64,000 nt of DNA from contig VCMS01000232.1 of NCBI GenBank assembly GCA_022539475.1, forward strand, positions 39,770 through 103,769. The letters are read 5' to 3'. The position numbers were made by a program, and so were the translations under genes. Origin of the DNA: Gracilaria domingensis. Its lineage: Eukaryota; Rhodophyta; Florideophyceae; Gracilariales; Gracilariaceae. Shown piece after piece: positions 9,884-20,361 of this stretch (its first letter is position 1; every line of letters starts with the position of its first letter). The notes beneath the pieces were generated by a model. It was not told the origin of the DNA, did not search any database, and saw only the letters and a program-made list of their open reading frames with translations.

Positions 9884-10240
9884 GGAGGAACGCGATGTTG
9901 AGTGTGGGAAGTCAATAAAGCGGATGGTGGTAGAAGCGACCGGACGGATCGTGAACTATGAATTTAATTCAGGGGATGAGGCGGCGTGCGCATTTGTACA
10001 GCCGAAGGAGATTGTACGCCACGAACGGCGACCGAGACCACCCGTTACTCTGCTCGAAATATGTGGGTCTATCAGAGTCCCGATGTTACCCTTAAGGGCC
10101 AAGTCAAGAAAAGACGCCAAGCACGAACCACTATCTATTCGCCGTTCAAGACGTTCTGACAAGCTCTCCTTCGCCCGACCCCCATTCGTTTGGCAGACCA
10201 AGCGAAAAAGAAGCTCGTCGCTTTTCATCTGCTCAGACCA
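9884..10240. other. intergenic spacer
   Basis: Between the TVP38 start and the stop of the 557-residue gene. A plus-strand open frame crosses it (9747-10463), but it lies antisense to both flanking genes at its ends and shows no family features. TVP38 promoter elements should be here; none is distinctive. Confidence 0.45.
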
Positions 10241-11914
10241 TCAAGCACAATCCTTCAGCGCCTGTTTGATCAGAACTACCTGCTGCTCCCACTCCTCTTT
10301 CTCGACTCCTTCTTCAACTTTTGCCTTCGCTACAACGAGCTCGTCCAGCAATTTTCTTCTGTTTCCAATTCGAGTCAACTTCGAAGACGCTCTCGCATTC
10401 TTCACGTTCTGTTCCTCAATCTCGTTGTCCTTTCCCCTGTCTCTTTCCTCTGCCACGAAGTAGCTGCTTGCCGACTCAAAGAACTTCATCCCAGCCTCCT
10501 GAAAATCCCCTGAAGAGCGCTTTTTCGACGTGGACTTCGTACCAGATATTCCTCCTTGCGACTCCATATCAAACCTCCCAGCTCCGCCTTCGTGCCCAAA
10601 ACTTCCAGAGTAGTCAATAGTTCTCGCCGCGGCATTCAAAATCTGCACATCTTCGTTACTAGTCCCCAAACCGAAAACAACCGCACCCACAATGACTCTT
10701 TTCCTGTCGCGCTCGCTGAGAGTGTAACATCTCTTGCTCTTGTCTGTCTCCATAAACTCTTTAAAGTTTGGATTGTTCTGACCACTTCGTCGGAAATTTG
10801 CAAAGGGTAGTGACGAAAGTGTTCGAAAACCGTTACTGACGGAACGCAAGTACGCGCCAGGTCGAAAGTGACTAGGCGGGTCTTCGGGAGTGTTTGGCTC
10901 ATCAAAGAGATACTCTAACGCCTGACGTGGACGCAAAAGTGGGTCGTTATACCTTTTCTCAATTACATTCACCCATTCATCTACCGGCTTCTTCTTCCTA
11001 TCAAGATCAGAACGCTTTGATATTGTCTGGGATGACCTGAAATAGGCTGGACGACATTCTGGATCATCCCGAATTAGAAGCATCAACCGCGTAAATTCAG
11101 AAAGAGAGAAAGGTTTCTGATTCGCAGGTTTCCGTTTCGCGGTCACAATATCTCCCTCCGTCAAATCTATAGCCGTAGATTTAGATATGCGGCTCTTTTT
11201 TGCAGGAGTGGTTCTGGTTTTCGCAGGGCTTTCTGCTTTTCGTTTTGAACGAGCTGAAGAGCTTTTTCCACGCGCTACAAGTTCAGGAAACCGCCTGACT
11301 TTCTCAACAACCTCAGACGGTGTACAACTTGTGAGATCGCGTAAGGCTGGAATAACGGGTAAGGGTGGATTCTGATAAACGAGTGCCCACTTTTTTTCGA
11401 AAGTCGGATAGTCCCAATCTTTTCCTTGGAATACATCGCGGACAGTTGAGAGCGCTTTTACGACGCAATTATCATATATAAAGATCATTATTTGAGCAAC
11501 GAGAACTGCTTTCGAAGAAGCCTGATGCTTGAAATGCTGCGATACATCCCAGAACTTGTAAATTTCTCGCAAGATCTCGACGGATTGACTGCACAAAAAC
11601 ACGTAAGCTTTGTGAACGTCTGTGTCTCTGGCCACGGCTGCAATGTTTGTTTTGCTACCCTTGGAGGACGCCATGGTTTTGCAGTTGTGCTTGGAGACAG
11701 AATGCGGCAGAAAATTCTTACCCAGGCAGCCTAATGTGGTTGAACGGAAAGTTGAAGAATGTGGAAGGCTTCGTTTCGACGGTGTTGGTGGAGAGAGCCG
11801 CGGCGACAGCGGTGGAGAGTTGGGAGGGGGTGCGCACGGCAACAACGAGCGTTGGGCTTTAAAACTGCATTCTGGTGAGCTGGACACCAATTTGCTGGAG
11901 TCAGGAGATGTCAC
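10241..11914 (-). CDS. orphan protein with possible Myb/SANT-like segment and C-terminal coiled coil
   Basis: One open frame of 557 residues. The most upstream ATG is 11914; a second ATG at 11674 (M-A-S-S-K-G-S-K) removes a low-complexity Ser/Pro leader and is an equally likely start. Residues about 215-245 are Lys/Ser/Thr-rich with several K-K-R type nuclear-signal candidates. Next comes a segment F-S-L-S-E-F-T-R-L-M-L-L-I-R-D-D leading to R-S-D-L-D and a W-V-N-V-I-E-K-R-Y-N-D-P block, which reads like the Myb/SANT-like region of transposon-linked accessory proteins. The last about 80 residues are charged helix with coiled-coil spacing. I do not recognise a named family; it may be a domesticated or element-encoded DNA-binding protein. 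Confidence 0.6.
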   Translation of the reverse strand: MTSPDSSKLVSSSPECSFKAQRSLLPCAPPPNSPPLSPRLSPPTPSKRSLPHSSTFRSTTLGCLGKNFLPHSVSKHNCKTMASSKGSKTNIAAVARDTDVHKAYVFLCSQSVEILREIYKFWDVSQHFKHQASSKAVLVAQIMIFIYDNCVVKALSTVRDVFQGKDWDYPTFEKKWALVYQNPPLPVIPALRDLTSCTPSEVVEKVRRFPELVARGKSSSARSKRKAESPAKTRTTPAKKSRISKSTAIDLTEGDIVTAKRKPANQKPFSLSEFTRLMLLIRDDPECRPAYFRSSQTISKRSDLDRKKKPVDEWVNVIEKRYNDPLLRPRQALEYLFDEPNTPEDPPSHFRPGAYLRSVSNGFRTLSSLPFANFRRSGQNNPNFKEFMETDKSKRCYTLSERDRKRVIVGAVVFGLGTSNEDVQILNAAARTIDYSGSFGHEGGAGRFDMESQGGISGTKSTSKKRSSGDFQEAGMKFFESASSYFVAEERDRGKDNEIEEQNVKNARASSKLTRIGNRRKLLDELVVAKAKVEEGVEKEEWEQQVVLIKQALKDCA

Positions 11915-11986
11915 TGGTGGCTCGTTCTGCGTGACACACTTGGATCCGAATGCTATGGGATTGAATCAAGAACAGAAGCTCCTATC

Positions 11987-12075
11987 GTGAATAGATTGTG
12001 CTTTTCACAAAAACGTTTCTATTCACGAAATTGCTTGTGAATAGCTCCAGCTTTTGACAAAAAAGTTTGTATTCA
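11987..12075 (-). promoter_or_regulatory. two tandem imperfect hairpins upstream of the 557-residue gene
   Basis: Copy one has perfect 11-bp arms, TCGTGAATAGA (11987-11997) and TCTATTCACGA (12018-12028). Copy two about 43 bp further repeats the design (GTGAATAG ... GTATTCAC) with a similar A/T-rich loop. They start 73 bp upstream of the first ATG and are placed like paired operator sites. A TATATATA stretch lies at about 12152. Confidence 0.6.
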
Positions 12076-12221
12076 CGCCATAGCGACGAATGTGCGAAGC
12101 CCCCTCTTACATCGTGGAAAAGGCCATGGGAGGAGTCTCGAGACTGTGCGAGACTGCCCCTTATATATAGATTAGGCTGAAAGCTTTCAAAGAAGCAACG
12201 ATACAACTATACTTTCAGTTA

Positions 12222-12330
12222 AAAATATGCGCCGTGTCACACGCACTTTGTATGGTTTTTGGAGTGACCCTCCAAAACAAATCAACTTGCGCCAACAAAT
12301 TAAAATTCAGGACAAGAAATGTCTTGTAAG
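12222..12330 (+). repeat. GTGTCACA-type dispersed repeat, copy 1
   Basis: It starts with the core GCGCCGTGTCACAC (12229-12242), followed by a TTTTTGGAG box and CAACAAATTAAAA, the order seen in the copies at 44.0 kb (same strand) and 18.0 and 19.3 kb (opposite strand). Confidence 0.6.
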
Positions 12331-12894
12331 CATGTTTTTTGGAAGTACACGTCGTTTACATTCCAGTAACTGACTTTTACCATACAAAGTTGTTACAAGT
12401 AGTATCAAAGCTTTGGAGCAATGACTCTATGGATTTCTCAAGAAACACATATATGCTTCTATTTACAATATTATGAACAATAAAAGCCTATATATTAGCT
12501 ATTGTAATTTTAAAGCTATGTTACAGTACATTATACAGACAAAATAATAAGAGTTTTCTGCAAGAGACAAAAAGCAAACCAAAACTTATCTTTCATTCTA
12601 AAACAGTAACAGTCCGACACGAGTATTATGCATCGCTTTAAAAAAAACCTGTCAGTTTTCATTTTATGCAACCGAAATTGTTTTATAGCAAAACTTCCAG
12701 CCACACTGAGACTGATCAATCTAAACATGAAGAAGGGTAATTTAAAACTTTTTCTTGTTTTAAGATATCATAAGTTGATTTCTGGCCCTTCAGCCATGTC
12801 CTTTGGTACACCGCCGAACTTGAGAGTGTACATTTAGAACTTTATCATTTTTCTTTGAAAAACGGATAGCTATCCGCATACATTGAAATCTTTC

Positions 12895-13060
12895 AGAAAA
12901 ATGCGTTGTGCCATACATTTTACGGTCTTTCTGGACACACATCTTAACATTGGATCACAACGCTATCAATCAAATAAAAATGGACCAAAGAAAAATCTTT
13001 GTGTGCATCATTTGGGAGATATATCTAAAGCAGTCTCCAAGATAAGCGCCATATCCATCC
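12895..13060 (+). repeat. GTGTCACA-type dispersed repeat, copy 2
   Basis: A degenerate core (AATGCGTTGTGCCATAC) is followed by TTTCTGGACACA, ATTGGATCACAA, AATAAAAAT, GTGTGCATCATTTGGGAGAT and GCAGTCTCCAAGAT. The order is collinear over about 160 bp with 44028-44185. Confidence 0.6.
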
Positions 13061-13224
13061 TAGCTCTAGATTTATTTTATACAATAAAACCAAACATAAG
13101 GAGATGGTTAAAAAAACAAACGTATGTAACTCTCTAATTGCTAAATATGCTGAGTATATATCTATGATAAAAATTTAATTTGAAGCCAACTATTCTGGAA
13201 AACAACTAAAATCGCAGAGGCGCT

Positions 13225-13290
13225 GTTTGGAGGAGCTTTGCGGCCTTTTGTTGAGAAGCAAGCTTCTCAAAGCTCTGATAACTAATGACA
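13225..13290 (-). repeat. left terminal repeat of Harbinger element 2
   Basis: The palindrome TTGAGAAGC-AA-GCTTCTCAA lies at 13251-13270, with the outer CCGCAAAGCTCCTC read on the minus strand at 13243-13230. It is the inverted partner of 16370-16435. Solitary copies occur at 18756-18806 and 29874-29930. Confidence 0.75.
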
Positions 13291-13373
13291 AAATACTTTT
13301 GGCCAGAGAACTTACCAAGACCAGATGAGCCCATGCACAAAAGGTCTTTTTCGTATGCAATTCAGATGCTCAC

Positions 13374-14395
13374 GTGAAACCTTTGACCTATTGCTTTATC
13401 TGTCAATGCAGAAAATTAATACTTTCAGCAGGGTTTCCGTGCGGACTGCAACGGTCTCTTGCTTTTCGTCAACTCGCGTATGAAATCCCAGCTGATGCCT
13501 GTGATGAAAGTTTTCGTGTATCGAAGACTGTTGGTTTCAAACCTCTAAAAGAGTTCTGCAAGAATGTCGTTAACCAGTTCGCCGCGGAGTTTTTACGCCC
13601 ACCAAATGAAGAAAATTTGAAGAGAATTGAATCCAGGTTTTCCAAATTCAGCTTTCCTGGTTGCATTAGTTGCCTTGATTGTTCTAGTTCAGAGTGGGAA
13701 AAAGTTTCCTACTGCACTACAAAGTATATATTGATAAGAAACCTATACTGCGGATGGAAGTTACATTTGACAGGGGCTTATTAATAAGGCATGTTTCGTT
13801 TGGGTACTCGGAACGCGGAATGATCTAAACATTATGGATCTAAGTCTGTTCTTCGCCAATTTTCTTTCGGGATTGTTTCCAAAGGCTAATTCACTGTACA
13901 GGATTAACTAGAATCTCTTTGATTGGTTTCATTTGCTTACGGATGGAGTCTATCTTCCTTTCCGGGTCCTTATGCAAACTATGCAGAGCCATATTACCCG
14001 AGAGAAAAATGTTTACTCAATGCGGCAGGAGGCTGTACGAAAGGCTGTTGAACGCGTGTTTGGTGTACTGTTGGCGCGATTCAGTATACGCAAGTACCCC
14101 GCAAATCTTTTCGAACGCAGTGATCTGATTCCGATATTAAAATTATGTGTTATAATTCACAACATGGCTTTTGTTGAAGAACGAACTTCTTACGCCAGTG
14201 ATGGTGCTGGCGAGATGCGTATGACGAACAAAGAACTACACGCCCTGTTGGACATTACATTGTCCCCCATTCATGAGATAGATGCAATGCGAGCGTTTCG
14301 TGCGCGGTACGGAAGTATCAGCAATGATGCAATGAATAAGGACGCACGCAGACATCTCATGGGTTCTTTAATTAGTCATATAAAGGAGTGCAGTT
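13374..14395 (+). pseudogene. PIF/Ping-Pong-type DDE transposase, frameshifted
   Basis: Coding is spread over several frames. 13374-13784 holds F-P-G-C-I-S-C-L-D-C-S-S-S-E-W, the plant-type Harbinger 'FPGmlgsiDCmHWeW' box with the first Asp. 13785-13890 in another frame holds G-T-R-N-D-L-N-I-M-D-L-S, the 'pGsnNDinVLd.S' second box. 13933 onward holds L-L-T-D-G-V-Y (third box), V-E-R-V-F-G-V-L-L-A-R-F (Glu region), I-I-H-N-M and a C-terminal M-N-K-D-A-R-R-H-L-M helix. There are at least two frame changes and a stop at 13782-13784. This type differs from the transposase at 2.4 kb. Confidence 0.78.
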
Positions 14396-14545
14396 TACTG
14401 GGTTCACGATCTGAAGTATGTCGGGGTTGGAGTTCCGCTTGGTTGGGCTGCCTTCGGTCTTGTGCATCACCTTCCGGAATGAGCGTCTCTTTTTCTGATA
14501 TTTGGTTTGCAAGCGTTTTCTCTATATCGTTCAAGATTAACTCCT

Positions 14546-15352
14546 TCAAGTGCTAATGTCCATATTGAGTAAATGGAGATGATAACGTTCTCCATCTTGT
14601 TCGTATTCGATATCAATGTATTTCTGCTTACGTAAATGCGTTTCATGTATAATGTCGAGATGCATCCTTTTCAGTTTATTTCTCTCGATAGAAGCCTCAC
14701 CGAGTATTTTCATTCCACTAGCCCCTTTGTCCAAGCACGCAACCAACTTCGCTTTCAACTTCGCCCTCTTTGTTCCAATAGGCCTTTCATCTCCCCTTGC
14801 ATCCTTCTTATCTTCCACCTCCATGGCGACCTTCCTCACCATTGGCGAGACACACAGCTCCAGATTTGGTGTGGTTGAATAGTCGCTCTTCACCGTGTCA
14901 CCATCGTCGGCAGCTACAAAAGTACACGGTCTATGTCCCAAATCGTTGCTTTTCTTTTGAACACTATTCTCATTACGAGCGCCAGTGAGATCCTTTGTAT
15001 TGTGAACGGCAGCAGGTGTACGGTTTTTAGTCTGCCTTATGTCACTGAATAGCGTAGCTTCCGCCATCCATTTCCACACGGCCACGAACTTAAAGGATGG
15101 TCCTACAAACACTGATTGTCTTCTATCAATAGCTCTGTACACGTCCACCAAAGAAGTTGCTCCATTATACAAAGCGATGGCTCCTCTCATTATATCCTGT
15201 TCTCGAAGAATTCCCGCTCGTTTTGCCGTAACCACCTTATGTAACATGCTTCGAACTTTCTTATTTGCTTCTTGACGTTTTTTATAGTGCGAAAGCACCG
15301 CTTGCTGTCGAGATTCCCCGTACTTTGGTCCAACAAATTCACTACCAGACAA
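14546..15352 (-). CDS. Myb/NAM-associated accessory protein of Harbinger element 2
   Basis: An intact 268-residue ORF convergent with the transposase; its stop (14546-14548) meets the transposase tail. Residues 75-105 hold a V-W-K-W-M-A-E-A helix. Near 190 is R-P-I-G-T-K-R-A-K-L-K, matching the 'rPiGrKkAKek' signature of NAM-associated C-terminal domains (PF14303) found in the second protein of plant and algal Harbingers. A long basic helix (K-L-K-R-M-H-L-D-I-I) follows. In known elements the partner binds the termini and brings the transposase to them. It is open although its transposase is dead, so it could still act in trans or be young decay. Confidence 0.68.
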   Translation of the reverse strand: MSGSEFVGPKYGESRQQAVLSHYKKRQEANKKVRSMLHKVVTAKRAGILREQDIMRGAIALYNGATSLVDVYRAIDRRQSVFVGPSFKFVAVWKWMAEATLFSDIRQTKNRTPAAVHNTKDLTGARNENSVQKKSNDLGHRPCTFVAADDGDTVKSDYSTTPNLELCVSPMVRKVAMEVEDKKDARGDERPIGTKRAKLKAKLVACLDKGASGMKILGEASIERNKLKRMHLDIIHETHLRKQKYIDIEYEQDGERYHLHLLNMDIST

Positions 15353-16369
15353 TACAGTCCAGCAGTAGGTGTTAAAGTTCTGGTTCCCGAAGGAACTAGA
15401 CTACTCTCACAGATGTAACCGTCGACTCCGGCTCTCGAAAGAGCTGTATCCGGCTAAAACTGCCAACTCCACTTCCAGAATAGGTTGATGTCAGACGCAT
15501 GTACGCACCAGGCACTACGTGGTTCTTTAAATATTCTTTTAGCAGTTGCTGCGCAAGAGTTGCGCGGTTTCCCGCTCCGCTTTGCGTAAGAATTGGATTC
15601 TAGTTTCCTTTATTGATAGTCGATAATGATGATCAGGTAATCGTAGAGAAGCTGGCTATCTGCTGTAAAAGCTTTCCATTAATACTATTTCTATACTTCT
15701 TTCTTGTTGGGTGTCATTCAATGAAATGAACACTTCATCTTGTTTTCAACTGCTTCCTGTCATTATAAGAACCACACAAGACATACAAATACTTATGATA
15801 TCCAACAAATAATCATATGACTTCTTCCAATTGCGTGTCCCACATATGAGCGGCCACGAAACATAATGAAAATTTTCATTGATGTATTCGACATTTGATC
15901 TGTCCGTTGCAGAGCGTTTGGGTTATAATGCTCATCGCTTCGAATCCTCGCACTTAGCAAGCGCTTATACCCTCTTCAATCTTGCTTTGAAAAGCAGCAG
16001 TCTTCTGTCCTCTTCTTCTACGACGATCTTGGGAGGAAGAAGTAAACGCCTGTGGGGCAAGCGGTGATTCGGTTGCCGTCTATTGCTTTCTAGTATCTAT
16101 CGCTGCCACGCTCGTAAGAGGAAGTGCAATGTTCATGCAACACATCCACGAGTTCATCTACGAGATCAGAAATTCCACAAAGGCGACAGTGTTTCCCGAG
16201 TTTGGCACGAACTCTTCAAGGGAAATCGTTTCGAAGCAGCGGGTTCAGCGACAGCCACGGCGCAGATTTATCGAATGTCCAGAGCTGAAATTCCATGCTC
16301 CTAGTGCATCTCACACAAAAATTACCATGCAAAAATGGAAATTCTAAAGCAATTAGTACAGTGCGCAAA
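15353..16369. other. inner right flank of Harbinger element 2, no gene seen
   Basis: Non-coding apart from short featureless ORFs. A stretch at 15905-15960 resembles tRNA boxes but does not fold (see rejected items). Confidence 0.5.
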
Positions 16370-16435
16370 GATAATCAGTGCTTTGAGAAGCGAGCTTCTC
16401 AAATAATAAAACCCGCAAAACTTCTTAGAGAACCC
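16370..16435 (+). repeat. right terminal repeat of Harbinger element 2
   Basis: ATCAGTGCTTTGAGAAGC-GA-GCTTCTC followed by AAACCCGCAAAACTTCTTAGA, the inverted partner of 13225-13290. Confidence 0.75.
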
Positions 16436-16440
16436 AGTTG

Positions 16441-18755
16441 GCGCTTGAGTCAATATTAACATAACGAAAGTTTGAGCTGGGTCACTTAAAGATGTTCTAA
16501 AACTAAGGATTGTTGTATTCTATAAAGGTATTCCTTCAAATTCTGCTGTTAAGGTTACTCTTTTTTGGTGGCAAACGACGCGGGTGTTTACAGACCTTTA
16601 CCGTTGCCTCTCGTAGCAGAAAGAGAATCAGGGTAGAACAACCAGTTACTCAAAAAGACCAGCGTGGGCCCAGAATATACCAAAGAAATAAACAGAATAT
16701 ACTCGAGTGAAGGTTTTTGAATAAGAAAAGAAAGCAAAGAAGAAAGCTGTCTGAAAGCCACCGAATGAGAAGAATAGAACGAAGCACAACAACAAACTGC
16801 ACGCGAATTCTGCAGCCAAGCTTATCTCTGCGCGTCCAGAGACAAGCGTGTAGACTTCCTACGAGACGTCCCAAGAAAAGTTACTACCTGAAGACAAGTC
16901 TTCACTCTATTCCCAAGCTAGTCTCTCGCAGAAGACGTTACGCGGCGCTCAACTGAAATCCCGACCGACAGCTTCCCGTCCAGCAACTAGGTCCGTGGAG
17001 CACCAGGTCTCTCGACCGACACCGTTATCCGAGCCGAAGCTCCGGTGGGGCTCACTGACGACGAAGAAGCCTTTGGTACACACTACCGGATTCCTGTCCA
17101 CGCCTAGGGCGCTTCGACCAGTACTGGGATTTAGATGAGAAGAGCACTGCTCGCACAAAGCGCGCAAGCACAAACAAGGTTAGTGAGGCACGGAGACCTA
17201 AACAAAATAATAACTTACTTATATGCATTGCCCAATATATTGGGGAAAGGTTAATAGTAGTGGATAAATGTTGAACGCAATGTTGTGTTGGGTCGAGACA
17301 CCGTTCGGCGTCTCTGAGACCCTTAGTATAGAGTTCTGAACCCTTCTACATGGGTTCTAAACTCAATAAAGCATAAAAGTTACTAGTATAACGCAGTAGT
17401 ACTCCTACATCTATCACAGTAGGCACAACGGGAGTGCAGAGAGAGCCTATTGGCTGATTTAGTACACGTGTGGTTGCGTCAATGCAATCCACGTGCGCTA
17501 AGTCACGATGTGCTCTCTGCTGTACTGCCACGTGTGGAGTGCCTGCAAGAATTCAAACATAGAAAAATCCATACTGAAGCATCAACGCGCACATGCAGTA
17601 AGATCCCACTTCACAGTTACCTCTTTCGAATGATGCCGTAAGATTCTTTTGCGTTTGCACATAAAATCGATAAAAATTAGCATTGCCTTTATAGCGAAAA
17701 TTTAAGACATGTTTGAAGTAAAAATTGAAACTTTTAGTAAATTTAGAATTTTCAATTGACAGACAACGTACTTATGACCATGCTTTCGATGAACACTGCC
17801 AACAATTTGGTGTTGTCTATAGATTTTTTGAGTATACTATTAGTAAGAAATGGGTAAGGGTTTGGACATATGTTACAGGCAAATCCCAATGCACTTCATA
17901 CAAGGATTTTTTTGCTTACTTTTAATTTGTTGGATTTGTTGTGATCTATTGTTGGTTATCTCTCCAAAAAGAGACTTAAATGCGCTGTGTGACACGGCGT
18001 ATATTTTTAACAGTTTTTTGTGTGTTCTGCTACTGTTTTGAAAGAAAAGAAGACGTGCTATGTATAGAATGGGCCATTTTACAGTGTCCCAATTTGCTAA
18101 CTATAGTTGCCAGAAAGGGATGATAAGATGTTTTAAAACAACATTTTTTTCGAGACTAGCTCTAAATTAGATTACAATTGCTTCAGTACCTAGAGAGAAA
18201 GAGCTTTGCTCTTAAGTTACAAATTGTGTCAGCATTCTTGAGAACCACAAACCAGAGCATGAAAACTTTGTAGAGTAAAAAGCACAGTACGAGTCACATT
18301 TCTCCACAGTTATTATTCTGCTTCTTGTCTTGAGGCAGACACACGAAGGTCCAAAGCAGACAGTAGCTTACCTCCACAGTAATCCAAATGGTTTAGCTTG
18401 CAAGCGGTACAAATATGATATCTTTCTATAATCTTCCTGCTACAGCAAGACCGATTACGTTCAGCTTGAATGCTGCATGGTGTTCTATAGAGTGTTCTGG
18501 GCGACGTTCAAAGATTTTCTTATAAAGTTGCGCTTTGATGAAAAGTGACAAACCACAAAGCTTCAATGTCACCATGTGTGCGGTTGCATTCCAACCATCA
18601 CACTTTGCTCTCATTATTTATCTGCGTTCACCACTCGGCGCGCACTCCAGCGCATGTTGGCATGCTGCTTTGTCCCTGCCTGGAACAGCTGTATTTGTTG
18701 TTCTGATGCTCGTTGTCCTAAACTCCTATCCGAAATACTTCTCGTAAACCACGTA
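16441..18755. other. AT-rich stretch with a GC-richer Arg/Ser-coding patch at 16.5-17.15 kb
   Basis: No gene I can name. Between about 16560 and 17120 base composition rises and plus-strand frames read Arg/Lys/Ser-rich without stops for 60-80 codons, with a frame change near 16950. It may be the relic of a basic protein or simple codon-biased noise. 17870-18010 is a dispersed repeat. Confidence 0.4.
17870..18010 (-). repeat. GTGTCACA-type dispersed repeat, copy 3
   Basis: Minus-strand copy. The core TACGCCGTGTCACACAGCGC (18001-17982) is followed by CTTTTTGGAGAGAT and CCAACAAATTAAAA. It faces copies 1 and 2, so 12.2-18.0 kb could be the span of one older element into which Harbinger 2 inserted; that is inference. 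Confidence 0.6.
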
Positions 18756-18806
18756 TCAGCGCTTTGAGGAGCGCACTTCTCAAAGTAAAAGACACAAACC
18801 TCCTAT
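18756..18806 (+). repeat. solitary Harbinger-2 type terminal repeat
   Basis: ATCAGCGCTTTGAGGAGCGC then ACTTCTCAAAGTAAAAGACACAAACCTCCT, matching the order palindrome, A-rich spacer, CAAA-R-CTCCT of the 16.4-kb copy. No inverted partner was found nearby. Confidence 0.55.
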
Positions 18807-19589
18807 AAAAATTAGGCCTTGGTACGACTTTTTCTTAATTAAATCTTTCTATGTGAAATTAATGCCCTTCTTTCTAAGTGAATTTTGGATTTAATAGTAG
18901 ACTAATGTTGCCCTCACAAAAAGCAAAACGATTGCCTTGTATTCTCAATCTTTTTTACTTACGTTCATGTAACATAAAAACAGGCATATTTTAGTTTGAT
19001 TAGCCAAATTGCTTAAAATATTGTTCAAAGCAAGAATAAAATATTGCATAGAAGACTTGTGTAGAAGATAACTTATTCTTACGATGCTTTTGAAAATTTA
19101 CATAGAAAGAATGTGACTATCCTCTTCATTGTTTTGGAGTCATTAGTAGAACCTAATTTTAAACTTGCATATGAAAGAAAATCACCTTTGGATACTACCT
19201 TAGATGCATCTCCCAAATTTGTGCATGGAAGGATTTGGTTTTTTTCGAAATCTAATTTTCTTGGTATAATAGTGATCTACTCTGAGGAAGCCTGCAAAAA
19301 GCTCCGAAGTGCGCCATGTGACACGGCGAAGTTTTGAAAGATTTTTATTTGATCATTGTCATTTGTTTGATACAAGCAAGAGCGTTCTATATATAAGCGC
19401 GCAGTTGTTGTCAGTGTACCAACACCGTAGGCAGATTACTAAGATTTCTATTTCAGCTAGTACTTTTGCTATTTTGACTTGTAATGGCTTTACATTTTGA
19501 GCTGATTGCAAAGTTTCTGTGCGAATAGGAGCTTTGCTTTGATTCTTTTTCAAGCTTGCAGTAGAAGTAGCCAATGCCCTGGTTGTGAG
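18807..19589. other. AT-rich stretch, one dispersed repeat
   Basis: Non-coding. It contains repeat copy 4 (19185-19340) and an inverted GCAAAGCTCCT match at 19527-19541. Nothing else seen. Confidence 0.5.
19185..19340 (-). repeat. GTGTCACA-type dispersed repeat, copy 4
   Basis: Read on the minus strand it follows 44028-44185 for about 150 bp: the core CGCCGTGTCACATGGCGCA, a GAGCTT box, AGATCACTAT, a CCATGCACAAATTTGGGAGAT box and GGTAGTATCC. This is the best-preserved minus-strand copy. Confidence 0.65.
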
Positions 19590-19599
19590 GCTGAATATC

Positions 19600-19785
19600 T
19601 CACTTGGTGTTGCCTTCTGTGGCACGTTCATGCTTGTACTTGCCAAAGTGCTTGGTGTCACGCTCAGGCACTCTTCGCGGTCGCACCTGGTGACACGCTC
19701 AGGCTTGCATTCGCCATTGCAGGTGTTGACACGCTCAGGTTCGTACTCGCCGTCGCGCTTGGTGACACGCTTGGCTTGCCCTAAC
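19600..19785. repeat. degenerate minisatellite, 33-39 bp units
   Basis: Successive units carry a GGTG-(TT)-GACACGCTCAGG core at about 19656, 19690, 19724 and 19761, separated by variable CTTGCATTCGCC-type spacers. Open frames on both strands through it are a by-product of the repeat length. Confidence 0.6.
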
Positions 19786-20280
19786 TGTTGCGCTATCAAC
19801 GCCTTTACTGACTCGGGATATGTTGAGGCTTGTGTCGTTGCCTATGCGTGGGTGCATTGCCAGCCATATCTCCTTGTTTTGCTCGAAACCAAATTCGAGA
19901 ACCATTTGAACCAAATTGGTTATCAGATTTAGTTTGGATTGAGATTTTGGTTTGGACGAGATCAGATACAATCAACCATGATTGACGTGCGGACCACACA
20001 GCTGCCCACGCGCTCATAGTTTTAATTCTACTTAAGCAGTAAAGAGGGAGAGAGAAACACGCCTCAACTCCCCAGCACCTTCTTGGATCTCATGTACCCC
20101 CAAGTTGTGAGGTAGTTACTGGCATAGATCGCAGTTGCGCCTACATATAGCGCATGCTATTTAGCGCATCACCATCGCTCTACGCGCAAATCTACCATTT
20201 TCTTTCCAGATCACTTCTCTTCTCATTCGTTACGAGTTTCTGCCTGTACTCCACCCCATACAGTCAACCCCTCTGTAGCG
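19786..20280. other. non-coding, promoter-like for a possible ORF at 20281
   Basis: Contains ACCAAATT/AATTTGGT-type short inverted motifs at 19890-19950 and a pyrimidine-rich stretch before ATG 20281. Nothing else supported. Confidence 0.35.
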
Positions 20281-20361
20281 CAATGCCCGCAAGCAGGAAA
20301 ACACCACGAAGACGTTCGGGATCTTCCTCTACTGAGGGCAACCTAGAGAGCAGAGCCTCTC
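20281..20361 (+). pseudogene. possible 5' end of a gene cut by an LTR
   Basis: ATG 20281 opens a basic Ser/Arg-rich start (M-P-A-S-R-K-T-P-R-R-R-S-G) that reads 27 codons into the putative LTR boundary at 20362 and then stops. The pyrimidine-rich leader and sharp end at TGTAATGG suggest an interrupted gene. The continuation on the far side was not found. Confidence 0.25.

Larger units (their letters stand above)
12076..13219. other. AT-rich stretch with dispersed-repeat fragments
   Basis: No supported gene. It holds two copies of the GCGCCGTGTCACA-type repeat (12222-12330 and 12895-13060). Short ORFs around 12531-13137 are AT-rich and featureless. Confidence 0.6.
13220..16440. mobile_element. 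PIF/Harbinger-type element 2 with palindromic terminal repeats
   Basis: About 3.2 kb bounded by inverted copies of one 65-70 bp repeat (13225-13290 and 16370-16435). Each copy contains a near-perfect TTGAGAAGC..GCTTCTCAA palindrome on its inner side and CCGCAAA-R-CTYCT on its outer side. Inside are a decayed DDE transposase on the plus strand and, convergent with it, an intact Myb/NAM-associated partner ORF. That is the normal two-gene make-up of PIF/Harbinger elements. The exact ends and target duplication could not be fixed. Confidence 0.72.

Noticed and set aside
15900-15965. tRNA-like boxes (GCAGAGCGTTTGGGTT ... TTCGAATCC)
   Set aside because: The B-box-like TTCGAATCC is present, but no T-stem, anticodon stem or acceptor pairing could be drawn.
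19359-19799. Repeat-containing ORFs on both strands of the 19.6-19.8 kb minisatellite
   Set aside because: The open frames follow from the repeat; there is no homology or consistent frame.
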